From NCBI GenBank assembly GCA_947259105.1, contig CAMYKU010000017.1:1-54186 (forward strand): DNA of 54,186 nucleotides. The letters are read 5' to 3'. The translations under genes were made by a program, and so were the position numbers. The notes below the pieces were generated by a model. That model searched no databases. It saw only the letters and a list, made by a program, of their open reading frames with translations, and had not been told where the DNA came from. This stretch comes from an uncultured Alphaproteobacteria bacterium. Lineage in GTDB: Bacteria > Pseudomonadota > Alphaproteobacteria > UBA8366 > JADFVY01. Below, piece by piece: positions 9,167 through 17,510 of the stretch; positions within the stretch are counted from its first letter, which is position 1, and the number at the start of each line of letters is the position of its first letter.

Positions 9167-10468
9167 ATGCAGCAACTCGAGCGATTCTTTGAGCTGAGCG
9201 CGCACGGGACCACCGTACGCACCGAGGTCATCGCGGGCATCACGACGTTCCTGACGATGGCCTATATCATTTTCGTCAATCCGATGATCCTGGCGGACGC
9301 CGGCATGGACCGCGACGCCGTCTTCGTCGCCACGTGCCTTGCCGCCGCGATCGGCACCGCGGTGATGGCGCTGGCCGCCAACTATCCGATCGCGCTGGCC
9401 CCCGGCATGGGGCTGAACGCGTTCTTCACCTACGGCGTCGTGCTGGGCATGGGCAACACCTGGCAGGTGGCGCTGGGTGCGGTGTTCGTCTCCGGCGTGA
9501 TCTTCCTGGCGCTCAGCGTCCTGCCGGTGCGCGAGTGGATCATCAACGCCATACCCAAATCGCTGAAGATGGCGATTTCGGCGGGCATCGGCCTGTTTCT
9601 CGGGATCATCGCCCTGAAGAACGCGGGCATCGTGGTCGACAACCCGGCAACACTGGTCGGGCTCGGCGATATGACCGCACACACCACCGTGCTCGCGGTG
9701 CTCGGCTTCGTTGCGATGGTGGCGCTGGACCGGCTGAAGGTCCCGGGCGCCATCATCATCGCCATCCTGGGCGTTTCCGTCGTCGGCATGTTCCTCGGCG
9801 AGTCGCAGTTCGGCGGGATCGTCTCGGCACCGCCCAGCATCATGCCCACCCTGTTCCAGATGGACATCATGGGGGCGCTGAATGCCAGCCTGTGGGGTGT
9901 CGTCTTCGCCTTCCTGTTCGTCGACCTGTTCGACACCGCGGGCACGCTGGTCGGCGTCGCGCACCGTGCCGGGCTGCTCGACGCCGAGGGCCGGCTGCCG
10001 CGCCTGCGCAACGCGCTGCTCGCGGACAGCGCCGCCACGGTCGCGGGTGCGGCGATGGGCACCTCCACCACCACCAGCTATATCGAGAGCGCGGCGGGCA
10101 TCAAGGCGGGGGGTCGCACCGGCCTGACGGCGCTGGTGACCGCAATCCTGTTCCTGCTGGGCCTGTTCTTCGCACCGCTTGCGACATCGATTCCGGCCTA
10201 CGCGACCGCTCCGGCCTTGCTGTTCGTGGCATGTCTGATGGCCCGCGGCCTCAGCGAGCTCGACTGGGAGGACGTCACCGAATACGTGCCGGGCGTCGTG
10301 GCCGCCGTGACCATGCCACTGACCTTCTCGATCGCCAACGGCATCGCCTTCGGGTTCGTCTCCTACGCCGCGATCAAGCTGCTGAGCGGCCGGCCCGCCG
10401 AGGCGAGCCCCGCGGTCTACGTGCTGGCCGTGCTGTTCGTCCTCAAATTCATCTTCCTGCCGGGGTAA
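9167..10468 (+). CDS. NCS2-family purine (guanine/hypoxanthine-type) permease
   Basis: A 433-residue inner-membrane transporter with about 12-14 hydrophobic segments, of the AzgA/PbuG branch of the nucleobase-cation symporter-2 family. Typical landmarks are the PIALAPGMGLNAFF segment (about residues 75-88), FVDLFDTAGTLVGVA in the middle, and the serine/threonine-rich GTSTTTSYIESAAGI. This branch usually moves adenine, guanine or hypoxanthine with protons, but the exact substrate cannot be read from sequence. The frame extends 60 codons upstream, but that part is unlike the family; the ATG at 9167 has a G-rich site before it. I see no purine riboswitch in the 200 bases upstream. It interrupts an otherwise conserved minus-strand gene order. 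Confidence 0.88.
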   Translation: MQQLERFFELSAHGTTVRTEVIAGITTFLTMAYIIFVNPMILADAGMDRDAVFVATCLAAAIGTAVMALAANYPIALAPGMGLNAFFTYGVVLGMGNTWQVALGAVFVSGVIFLALSVLPVREWIINAIPKSLKMAISAGIGLFLGIIALKNAGIVVDNPATLVGLGDMTAHTTVLAVLGFVAMVALDRLKVPGAIIIAILGVSVVGMFLGESQFGGIVSAPPSIMPTLFQMDIMGALNASLWGVVFAFLFVDLFDTAGTLVGVAHRAGLLDAEGRLPRLRNALLADSAATVAGAAMGTSTTTSYIESAAGIKAGGRTGLTALVTAILFLLGLFFAPLATSIPAYATAPALLFVACLMARGLSELDWEDVTEYVPGVVAAVTMPLTFSIANGIAFGFVSYAAIKLLSGRPAEASPAVYVLAVLFVLKFIFLPG

Positions 10469-10474
10469 TCCGGC

Positions 10475-11032
10475 TCAGTCGTCCCAGAATCCCTCCTGCG
10501 CCTGCATCCAGGGCGGATTTCTGGCGGCGATGACGCCATAGACGGGGCAGTCCGGGCTGTGCGTCCCGGGAAGGTACCCCGCGCTCATCAGGAACTCGCC
10601 GGTGATCTCGCCGCCGGTGAAACGGAAGGTCCGCTTGAACAGCTTCACCCATTCGGCTTTGCGCAACGGGTGGTGCGCGTCGAGCCAGGCCCCGAACCCG
10701 CCGTGGCTGTCGCGCATGGCCCGGATAACTCCCGCATTCGCGATGACCGCGTCGACCTTCAGGCGGTTGCGGATGATGCCCGCGTCGGCCAGCAGCCGCG
10801 CGCGGTCGGCCTCTCCGAACTCGGCGACGCGATCGACCGTGAACCCGGCGAAGGCCCGGCTGAACGCCTCGCGTTTCTTCAGCACCGTCAGCCACGACAG
10901 GCCGGCCTGGTTGATCTCCAGCGCCAGGCGCTCGAGGAGGATCGACTCGTCATCGACCGGGAAACCGTACTCATTGTCGTGATAGGGTTCGTGCCAGGGA
11001 TGGCCCTTGGCGATGTCGCAGTACCAGTCCAT
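10475..11032 (-). CDS. tag: DNA-3-methyladenine glycosylase I
   Basis: Base-excision repair enzyme that removes 3-methyladenine from alkylated DNA. The 185-residue protein carries the Tag zinc-snap ligands: Cys5 and His18 at the N-terminus (WYCDIAKG, YHDNEYG) and the HSPDC histidine/cysteine pair near residue 160. The active-site segment LEINQAGLSWLTVLKKR is intact. It ends 6 bases from the stop of the convergent purine permease. It is not normally part of the rnj-proS neighbourhood, so it probably entered with its neighbours. Confidence 0.93.
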   Translation of the reverse strand: MDWYCDIAKGHPWHEPYHDNEYGFPVDDESILLERLALEINQAGLSWLTVLKKREAFSRAFAGFTVDRVAEFGEADRARLLADAGIIRNRLKVDAVIANAGVIRAMRDSHGGFGAWLDAHHPLRKAEWVKLFKRTFRFTGGEITGEFLMSAGYLPGTHSPDCPVYGVIAARNPPWMQAQEGFWDD

Positions 11033-11087
11033 TTCGTGCCTGTATTCTATTCAACCTTTAGGATTGCCTGTTCTCGCGGCAACAACC

Positions 11088-11108
11088 TGTGGATATTTCC
11101 GTGGATAA
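11088..11108. promoter_or_regulatory. Tandem DnaA-box-like sites between tag and the cupin gene
   Basis: TGTGGATAT and CGTGGATAA lie four bases apart in the same orientation, each one mismatch from TGTGGATAA, in the divergent tag/cupin gap. A comparable pair precedes dnaE (5676-5694). No AT-rich unwinding region or further boxes are visible, so this is not an origin. The match may be chance. Confidence 0.25.
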
Positions 11109-11183
11109 ACTGGGGGGTAGCCCGTTCGGGACCTTTTCCCGTAGACTCGGCCCAGCTTAATTCACCATGGAGTCGATGGGAAC

Positions 11184-11552
11184 ATGGCCGACAAGGGTTT
11201 CTTCAATCTGCACGACATGAGCCAGGGCATACAGCGCGAACTGGCGGCAGGGATCACCACGCGCATATTTCCGGGCGACCAGGCCATGCTGTCGGTGGTC
11301 CGGCTCGACCCGAATGCCGAAGGCAAGATGCACAGCCATCCCCAGGAACAATGGGGCGTGATGCTGGAAGGCTCCGCCGTCCGCACCCAGGACGGCAAGG
11401 AACTCGAGGTCAGGGAAGGCGATTTCTGGCGCACCCCGGGCGGTGTGCCGCACACCGTGAAGGCCGGGCCGGAGGGCGCGGTGATCCTGGATGTATTCGC
11501 CCCGCCGCGTGACGAATACCGAAAGGAAGGCGCGGGCTTCGGGGACAGCTAG
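11184..11552 (+). CDS. Cupin-domain protein
   Basis: A 122-residue single-domain cupin, a small beta-barrel that usually binds a metal. Motif 1 appears as GKMHSHPQEQWGVMLEG (two histidines and a glutamine/glutamate position) and motif 2 as REGDFWRTPGGVPHTV with the last histidine ligand, around residues 48-95. Small cupins of this type include sensors, isomerases and dioxygenase-like proteins. Nothing here fixes the reaction, and the neighbours (tag, DUF1467) do not help. Its stop lies 5 bases from the stop of the convergent DUF1467 gene. Confidence 0.8.
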   Translation: MADKGFFNLHDMSQGIQRELAAGITTRIFPGDQAMLSVVRLDPNAEGKMHSHPQEQWGVMLEGSAVRTQDGKELEVREGDFWRTPGGVPHTVKAGPEGAVILDVFAPPRDEYRKEGAGFGDS

Positions 11553-11557
11553 CCGCT

Positions 11558-11794
11558 TTAAGGCAGCGGCAGGGTGATCCAGCCGTTCAGGACCACGACG
11601 TAGAGAACCGCCCACAGAGCCGTGGTGATCCCCGTCGTGACCGCAAACTTCACACCGATTCGCGGGTTGTCGGGGGCGCCAGGCATGTGGCCTTCCTCCG
11701 TCTCATCCGGCTGGCGCACGCCGAACGGCAGCACCACGAACAGGACCACGACCCAGATGATGACAAAGGCGACGACGCCGCCGACGAAATCCAT
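11558..11794 (-). CDS. DUF1467 family membrane protein
   Basis: A 78-residue inner-membrane protein with two hydrophobic helices (about residues 3-25 and 50-75) joined by a short loop with the conserved LPFGVRQPDE segment. That pattern marks the DUF1467 family, found almost only in alphaproteobacteria and usually placed, as here, directly after the methylmalonyl-CoA epimerase gene (3 bases apart). No function is established. Confidence 0.87.
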   Translation of the reverse strand: MDFVGGVVAFVIIWVVVLFVVLPFGVRQPDETEEGHMPGAPDNPRIGVKFAVTTGITTALWAVLYVVVLNGWITLPLP

Positions 11795-11797
11795 CCC

Positions 11798-12202
11798 CTA
11801 AACCTCTTCCAACTCAATAAGAGTTCCGTAAAAGTCTTTGGGATGAAGGAATAAAACGCGATTTCCATGGGCGCCGATTCTGGGCTTTCCATCGCCCAGC
11901 ACCCGCGCGCCCTCCGCGCTCAGCCGGTCGCGCGCGGCGATGAGGTCCGCGACCTCGTAGCAGACATGGTGGATGCCGCCGGCCGGATTGCGCTCCAGGA
12001 AATTGGCGATCGGCGAGCCGTCCCCGAGGGGATGCAACAGTTCGATCCTGGTGTTCGGCAGATCGACGAAGACCACCGTGACGCCGTGGTCAGGCTGGTC
12101 GAGCGGCTGCGAGACCGCGCCACCCAGTGTGTCGCGATAGGTCGCCGTCGCCGCGTCGAGGTCCGGCACCGCGATGGCGATGTGATTCAAACGTCCAATC
12201 AT
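11798..12202 (-). CDS. mce: Methylmalonyl-CoA epimerase
   Basis: Interconverts (S)- and (R)-methylmalonyl-CoA, linking propionyl-CoA carboxylation to methylmalonyl-CoA mutase. The 134-residue protein is a VOC-fold enzyme. Metal ligands are consistent with His7 (LNHIAIAVPDL), the HH pair at 78-79 (GIHHVCYEV) and Glu130 (TLIELEEV). The family's LFLHPKDFYGTLIELEE tail is intact. The gene is cotranscribed with DUF1467 and divergent from the DUF2199 gene, with a perfect palindrome in the 97-base gap. Confidence 0.93.
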   Translation of the reverse strand: MIGRLNHIAIAVPDLDAATATYRDTLGGAVSQPLDQPDHGVTVVFVDLPNTRIELLHPLGDGSPIANFLERNPAGGIHHVCYEVADLIAARDRLSAEGARVLGDGKPRIGAHGNRVLFLHPKDFYGTLIELEEV

Positions 12203-12254
12203 GTTGCTCTGCTCCGGTCGTCGCGCCGTCCATCAATAGGGGATACGTGCTGTG

Positions 12255-12272
12255 CAATGCAACAATGCATTG
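12255..12272. promoter_or_regulatory. Perfect palindrome (candidate operator) in the mce/DUF2199 gap
   Basis: CAATGCA-ACAA-TGCATTG has 7-base arms and a 4-base spacer, and lies roughly midway between the divergent starts of mce and the DUF2199 gene. Its size and symmetry suit a dimeric regulator. Regulators of propionyl-CoA metabolism in alphaproteobacteria (the PccR type) are known to use TTTGCAAA-like sites. The TTGCA elements here are only loosely similar, so the regulator is unknown. Confidence 0.4.
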
Positions 12273-12299
12273 GCCGGCGAATGCGGATAGAATCCCACT

Positions 12300-13100
12300 A
12301 TGGATGCGGTTTTCCGATTTACTTGCGCCTTCTGTGGCGAAGAGCATGAGGGTGCTCCGAGCGTAGCGTTTAAGGCTCCAGATTCCTGTGCCGCCATACC
12401 CGAGGCCGAACGAGGAGACTATACGCGCCTGCAGGCTGACTTCTGCATGGTCGAAGCCCGCGACTATTTCGTTCGGTGTACGCTCGAAATTCCCATCCAC
12501 AATTATGATGAATCGTTCATGTGGGGTGTGTGGCTGCGCGTCGCGTATGATGATTTCATCGATTATTGGGAGCATTTCGAGGAGAACGGTCGGGAAGGCC
12601 ATTTATCTGGATGGCTTGGCAATCGTTTTCCAGTTTATCCGGACACTCTGGGGCTCGCGGGCTCCGCGATTTTGCAGCTGCGCGGAAAGCGTCCCGTAAT
12701 CGAGCTTCCCCCAACAGACCATCCGCTCTCACGCGACTACCACAACGGCATTTCGTGGGAGAAGGCCATAGAGATGGCGCGGATCGCCGTGCACCGCCAC
12801 GACTCCTGGAGATCGGCGCACTACACCCGTACCAGATGCACGTCGATCTGCGGGCGCTTGCCGCAGAGTGCGCGGATCGAGCGCCGCACCGCGAGCCGCG
12901 CGGCTTCCCTCACCTGCCCGTCGTCGGCGCGGCGCGGTTTGGGCAGATCCTCGACCGCGACCGTGACGGCGTCCTCGACCTCATGGGCGATCTCGGGCTC
13001 GACGTCGCGGTCGAAGACGCCGGCGATGGCGACCTGCGGCATGCCCTTCACGCGCCCGTCCCCGTCGACCACCACGGTCACCACGGCGGAGCCGTTATAG
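12300..13100 (+). CDS. DUF2199 domain protein with a run-on C-terminus
   Basis: Residues 1 to about 167 match the DUF2199 family: an N-terminal FTCAFCGEEHEG with two cysteines, the EIPIHNYDESFMWGVW core, and a conserved RPVIELPPTDHPLSRD segment close to the normal C-terminus. The frame does not stop where the family ends. It continues for about 95 more codons, most of them antisense to the 3' end of rnj, and that tail is rich in Arg, Ser and Thr, like shadow coding. The original stop was probably lost, or the locus inserted close to rnj. The family's role is unknown. No strong ribosome site precedes the ATG. Confidence 0.7.
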   Translation: MDAVFRFTCAFCGEEHEGAPSVAFKAPDSCAAIPEAERGDYTRLQADFCMVEARDYFVRCTLEIPIHNYDESFMWGVWLRVAYDDFIDYWEHFEENGREGHLSGWLGNRFPVYPDTLGLAGSAILQLRGKRPVIELPPTDHPLSRDYHNGISWEKAIEMARIAVHRHDSWRSAHYTRTRCTSICGRLPQSARIERRTASRAASLTCPSSARRGLGRSSTATVTASSTSWAISGSTSRSKTPAMATCGMPFTRPSPSTTTVTTAEPL

Positions 13101-14500
13101 GCGATACGCCGGCGGTCGCGCAGCGCCGCGCTCTCCATCGGGATGAGCCGGGTGCCGTCGACCGCGAGCCGGCCATGGGGCACTTCGTCGACCACCGTCG
13201 CCCGGCCGGGCGCGAGACGCACGGCATAGCCGTTGCGCGCGCCCACCGGCTCCGGCACCTGGCATTCGCGGGCCAGTTCCGCGTGGGCGATCAGGTGGCG
13301 GGCCTCGCCATGCACCGGGACCGCGATCTTGGGGCGTATCCACTGATACATCTGGATCAGTTCGTCGCGCGCCGGATGGCCGGAGACATGCACATCCTCG
13401 TCCCGAGCGGTCACGATATCGACGCCCAGCGAGGCGAGCTTGTTCTGCAGCCGGCCGATCGAACGCTCGTTGCCGGGAATCTCGCGGCTCGAGAAGATCA
13501 CCGTGTCGCCGGCCTCCAGCCTGACCTCGGGATGGTCGTCGTCGGCGATCCTCGAGAGCGCCGAGCGCGGCTCGCCCTGGCTGCCGGTGCAGATCAGCAG
13601 GACCTCGTTGCGCGGCAGATAGCCGATGTCGCTGTCCGCGACGAACGGGGCGACGTCGGAGAGGTACCCCGTTTCCTGCGCCGCTTCGACGATCCGCTTC
13701 ATCGAACGCCCGACGAGGGCGACGCGCCGCCCGTGCGCCTCGGCGGCGCGGCAGATCGTCTCCAGCCGCGCGACGTTGGACGCGAAGGCGGCAACGGCGA
13801 CGCGCTTGTCCATGCGGCCGACCAGTTCGATCAGGTTTTCCCGGACCGACGCTTCCGAGCCCGACGTCCCGGGCACCAGCACGTTCGTCGAGTCGCAGAC
13901 CATGGCCAGGACGCCCTCGGCGCCGACCCGCATCAGCGCCTCTTCGTCGGTGCTGGGGCCGACCATCGGGTCGGGATCCAGCTTCCAGTCGCCGGTATGC
14001 AGAACGGTGCCCGCCCCGGTGCGGATCGCAACCGCATTGGGTTCGGGGATCGAATGGGTCAGCGTGATGAGTTCGAGATGAAAGGGGCCGACGTCGAATT
14101 TCCCGGACATCGGCACCTCGGTGATCTTCGCCGCCCGCTCCAGGCCCGCCTCCGCCAGCTTGTGGCGCAGGACCACCGCGGTGAACGGCGTCGCATAGAT
14201 CGGACACTTCAGCTGCGGCCAAAGCCAGTGGACCGCGCCAAGATGGTCTTCATGGGCATGGGTCAGCACGAGGCCGGCAAGCGCTCCCCTGCGCTCGACG
14301 ATGAAGGCGGGGTCGGGCATGATAACCTCGACGCCCGGGGTCGAATCGTCGCCGAAGGTGATCCCGCAATCGATCATCAGCCACTTCCCGGCATGGCCGT
14401 AGAGATTGAGGTTCATGCCGATTTCGCCGGCACCGCCCAGCGGCACGAAGACCAGGTCCTTGTTGCCCAGCCGATCGATGTCGAAGCTGTCCGAGGTCAT
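12821..14500 (-). CDS. rnj: Ribonuclease J
   Basis: A metallo-beta-lactamase/beta-CASP RNase with 5'-3' exonuclease and endonuclease activity in RNA maturation and decay. The 559-residue protein has the zinc motif HAHEDH at residues 81-86, the beta-CASP regions and the IRPKIAVPVHGEARHLIAHAE segment that supplies further histidines. The frame extends 111 codons further upstream, but homology starts at the ATG at 14500, whose ATGA overlaps the coaX stop. Its 3' end is overlapped antisense by the DUF2199 frame. Alphaproteobacteria commonly carry RNase J next to birA and coaX. Confidence 0.93.
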   Translation of the reverse strand: MTSDSFDIDRLGNKDLVFVPLGGAGEIGMNLNLYGHAGKWLMIDCGITFGDDSTPGVEVIMPDPAFIVERRGALAGLVLTHAHEDHLGAVHWLWPQLKCPIYATPFTAVVLRHKLAEAGLERAAKITEVPMSGKFDVGPFHLELITLTHSIPEPNAVAIRTGAGTVLHTGDWKLDPDPMVGPSTDEEALMRVGAEGVLAMVCDSTNVLVPGTSGSEASVRENLIELVGRMDKRVAVAAFASNVARLETICRAAEAHGRRVALVGRSMKRIVEAAQETGYLSDVAPFVADSDIGYLPRNEVLLICTGSQGEPRSALSRIADDDHPEVRLEAGDTVIFSSREIPGNERSIGRLQNKLASLGVDIVTARDEDVHVSGHPARDELIQMYQWIRPKIAVPVHGEARHLIAHAELARECQVPEPVGARNGYAVRLAPGRATVVDEVPHGRLAVDGTRLIPMESAALRDRRRIAYNGSAVVTVVVDGDGRVKGMPQVAIAGVFDRDVEPEIAHEVEDAVTVAVEDLPKPRRADDGQVREAARLAVRRSIRALCGKRPQIDVHLVRV

Positions 14501-15270
14501 TCCGCGTTGCGCCGGTGGATCAGCACCAGACCGTGGATCGTCAGGTCCCGGTCGATGTGGTCGAACAGCGACGTCGCCTCGGCGAACATCGGCGCAAGGC
14601 CGCCGGTCGCCACGACCGGCATGTCGGCGACGCCCCATTCGGCGCGGATACGCTGGATCAGGCCCTCGATCAGGCCGACATACCCCCAGAAGATGCCGGA
14701 TTGCATGGCCGGGATCGTAGCCTTGCCGATGACCTTCTCGGTCCGGCGGATATCGACCCGCGGCAGCTTGGATGCCGCCTGGTACAGGGCTTCCAGCGAA
14801 AGGTTGATGCCCGGCGCGATAACGCCGCCGCAATAGTTGCCGTCGCCGTCGACGATATCGAAGGTGGTGGCGGTGCCGAAATCGACGACGATCAGCGGCC
14901 GGCGATAACGGTCATGGGCAGCCACGGCGTTGACCAGGCGGTCGGCGCCGACCTGCTCCGGCCGGTCCATCCGCACCTCGATGCCGAGATCGACACCCGC
15001 CTCGCCGACCACCAGCGGCTCGCAGCCGAAATAGCGGTGGCACAGCGTCACCAGATGGAACAGCGCCTCGGGCGCCACGCTGGCGATGATCGCCGTGTCG
15101 ATGCGGGTGCGGTCGACACCCTCCAGCTCCATCAGTTGCATCAGCCAGACCATGTATTCGTCGGCGGTCCGGCGCGGATTGTTTGAGCAGCGCCACAGCC
15201 CTTTCGACGCGTCCCCGTCGTAGACGGAGAAGACCACGTTGGTGTTGCCGGAATCGATGGCGAGCAGCAT
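14497..15270 (-). CDS. coaX: Type III pantothenate kinase
   Basis: Phosphorylates pantothenate in the first step of coenzyme A synthesis. The 257-residue protein belongs to the ASKHA fold: the phosphate-binding DSGNTN at residues 6-11, GADRLVNAVAAHDRY near residue 105 and DFGTATTFD near residue 128 are all intact. A longer frame exists upstream, but homology begins at this ATG, 10 bases after birA. The stop overlaps the rnj start as ATGA, so birA, coaX and rnj look like one unit behind the nuo genes. Confidence 0.94.
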   Translation of the reverse strand: MLLAIDSGNTNVVFSVYDGDASKGLWRCSNNPRRTADEYMVWLMQLMELEGVDRTRIDTAIIASVAPEALFHLVTLCHRYFGCEPLVVGEAGVDLGIEVRMDRPEQVGADRLVNAVAAHDRYRRPLIVVDFGTATTFDIVDGDGNYCGGVIAPGINLSLEALYQAASKLPRVDIRRTEKVIGKATIPAMQSGIFWGYVGLIEGLIQRIRAEWGVADMPVVATGGLAPMFAEATSLFDHIDRDLTIHGLVLIHRRNAE

Positions 15271-15280
15271 GGCAGTCCCT

Positions 15281-16036
15281 TCAGAAAAACACGTCGCCGG
15301 CGGTGACCGTCCGCCGGCTGCCGTCCGGCAGATCCAGCAACAGCGCGCCGCCTGCATCGAGCCCCATGAAACGGCCGCGCAGCTCGTCACCCGGAAGCCG
15401 GACGGTGATCTCGCCCCCGATGCGCGCCGCACGGGCCAGCCAGGCGTCGCGCACCGGCCCCAGCCCCTCACCCTGCCACCGCGCGCGCCAGAGGGCAAAC
15501 GCGTCGACGAAGGCAGCGAGCAGGTCGCCGATTTCGGGCTCCGCAACGCCGGCGGCGCGCAGGCTGGTCGCAGGATAGCCGGCAACGTCCTGCGGGAAAT
15601 GCTCGACGTTGAGCCCGCAACCGACCGCCAGCCAGTCGAGCCTCCCGTTGCGGCTGCCCGACGATTCGAGGAGTATTCCGGCCACCTTGCACCCCTCCAG
15701 CAGCAGATCGTTGGGCCATTTGAAGGCCAGTTTCGTTCCGGCGGGGAGCACACCGTCAAGCGTCTTGCCCAGCGCCAGTGCAGCCACGAAGGTCAGTTGC
15801 GCGGCTTCGGCCGGCGGCGCGTCCGGGCGCAGGAGAAGCGAGCAGTAGAGGTTACCCTCGGGCGAATCCCACCGGCGGCCGTGCCGCCCGCGTCCCGCTG
15901 TCTGGCGCTTCGCCCAGACGACCGTGCCGTCCGGGGCGCCGCCGCGCGCCAGCCGCGCCGCCTCGGCATTGGTCGAATCGACCGACTGGTGCGCGACCAG
16001 CCGGTATCCGGCCGGTAGTGCGACGCCGCTTGCCAT
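15281..16036 (-). CDS. birA: Biotin--[acetyl-CoA-carboxylase] ligase
   Basis: Attaches biotin to the biotin carboxyl carrier domain of carboxylases. The 251-residue protein is the catalytic domain only, with no N-terminal helix-turn-helix, so it should not be the repressor type. Landmarks are the biotinyl-AMP loop GRGRHGRRWDSPEGNLYCS (about residues 48-66), the KWPNDLLLEGCKVAGILLE segment and a small C-terminal SH3-like domain (ITVRLPGDELRGRF). It starts 4 bases after the nuoN stop, as in many alphaproteobacteria. Confidence 0.93.
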   Translation of the reverse strand: MASGVALPAGYRLVAHQSVDSTNAEAARLARGGAPDGTVVWAKRQTAGRGRHGRRWDSPEGNLYCSLLLRPDAPPAEAAQLTFVAALALGKTLDGVLPAGTKLAFKWPNDLLLEGCKVAGILLESSGSRNGRLDWLAVGCGLNVEHFPQDVAGYPATSLRAAGVAEPEIGDLLAAFVDAFALWRARWQGEGLGPVRDAWLARAARIGGEITVRLPGDELRGRFMGLDAGGALLLDLPDGSRRTVTAGDVFF

Positions 16037-16040
16037 GATT

Positions 16041-17492
16041 TCAGCCCGCCAGCAACGAAGCGGCGGCCTCTCCTGCGCGGTTCACGAGCGGCCCCGGATA
16101 GAAGATGAATGTGGCGACCAGCAGGGCTGCCACCACCATGACGAGGCCGAGAGACCGGCCCGTCGGCCGATCGAGCGGCTCGGCGGCGGCATCGAAATAC
16201 ATAATCTTGACGATGCGCAGGTAATAGTAAGCGGCCACGACGCTGGCGAGGACGCCGAGGATGGCAAGCGTGTAAAGCCCGGCATCGATCGCCGCCATGA
16301 AGACGTAGAGCTTGCCGAAGAAGCCGGCGAACCACGGAATCCCGGCAAGCGAGAACATGAATGCCGTCAGCACCAGGGCCATCCGCGGATTGCTCGCCGA
16401 CAGGCCGGCGAGGTCGTCGATGCCCTCGACCATGTCGCCATGGCGCCGCATCGAGAGGATGCAGGCGAAGGTGCCGATATTCATCACCAGATAGATGGCA
16501 AGGTAGATCAGCACCCCGCGCACCCCGTCCTGGGTGCCGGCGGCCACACCCATCAGCGCATAGCCGACATGCCCGATCGAGCTGTAGGCCATCAGCCGCT
16601 TGATATTGGTCTGCGCAATCGCCGCATAGGCGCCGAGCGCCATGGAGGCGACCGCGATGGCGACGATGATCTGCCGCCACTCCTCGATCAGCGGGCCGAA
16701 CGGATCGAGCATGACCCTGAGGATCAGCGCGAAGGCGGCGATCTTCGGCGCGACGGAGAAGAACGCTGTCACCGGGGTCGGCGCTCCCTCGTAGACGTCC
16801 GGCGTCCACATGTGGAACGGCACGGCCGAAACCTTGAAAGCGAGCCCGGCGATCACGAAGACGAGGCCGATGATGAGGCCGATCTCGGCCTGCCCGCCAA
16901 TCGCGAATTGTTCGGCAAGGCCGGCAAAACCGATGCTGCCGGTGTAGCCGTAGACGATCGAGATGCCGTAGAGCAGCATGCCCGACGACAGTGCGCCGAG
17001 CACGAAATACTTCAGGCCGGCCTCGCTGGAGCGCAGGGAATCGCGGTGAAAGGCGGCGATCACATACAGGCACAGGCTCTGCAGCTCAAGGCCGAGATAG
17101 AGCGACATCAGGTTGTTCGCCGACACCATCACCATCATGCCCACGGTCGCGAACAGGATCAGCACCGGATACTCGAAGCGCCCGATGCCCTCATGCGCCA
17201 GATACTCCCGGCTCATCAGCACGGCCATCAGCGAGCCGAGCAGCACCAGCACCTTCATGAAGACCGCAAAGCCGTCGGTGATGAACATGCCGCCGAACGC
17301 GGTCGCCGTACCGCCGCTGACGACGAACACGACCAGCCCCAGCGCCACCGCCATGGCCACGAGCGTCAGCTTGGTGACCGTGCGCTCGGCGCCGTCGGCC
17401 GGTGCAAATGCGCCGAGCAGCAGCAACACCATCCCGGCCACCGCGAGGAACATCTCCGGCACGGCCGGCATCATGATTGGAAGGTCAGCCAT
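16041..17492 (-). CDS. nuoN: NADH-quinone oxidoreductase subunit N
   Basis: One of three antiporter-like proton-pumping subunits in the membrane arm of complex I. It is 483 residues with about 14 predicted helices. The conserved core segments ([44 protein letters not shown], and the [23 protein letters not shown] segment) include the glutamate and lysines of the proton channel. It is the last nuo gene, 18 bases after nuoM, and is followed almost without a gap by birA. Confidence 0.96.
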   Translation of the reverse strand: MADLPIMMPAVPEMFLAVAGMVLLLLGAFAPADGAERTVTKLTLVAMAVALGLVVFVVSGGTATAFGGMFITDGFAVFMKVLVLLGSLMAVLMSREYLAHEGIGRFEYPVLILFATVGMMVMVSANNLMSLYLGLELQSLCLYVIAAFHRDSLRSSEAGLKYFVLGALSSGMLLYGISIVYGYTGSIGFAGLAEQFAIGGQAEIGLIIGLVFVIAGLAFKVSAVPFHMWTPDVYEGAPTPVTAFFSVAPKIAAFALILRVMLDPFGPLIEEWRQIIVAIAVASMALGAYAAIAQTNIKRLMAYSSIGHVGYALMGVAAGTQDGVRGVLIYLAIYLVMNIGTFACILSMRRHGDMVEGIDDLAGLSASNPRMALVLTAFMFSLAGIPWFAGFFGKLYVFMAAIDAGLYTLAILGVLASVVAAYYYLRIVKIMYFDAAAEPLDRPTGRSLGLVMVVAALLVATFIFYPGPLVNRAGEAAASLLAG

Positions 17493-17510
17493 ACCCGTTC
17501 GCCCCCTGCC

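Noticed and set aside
11033..11183. Replication origin near the DnaA-like boxes
   Set aside because: Only two imperfect boxes, no AT-rich unwinding region and no origin-associated genes.
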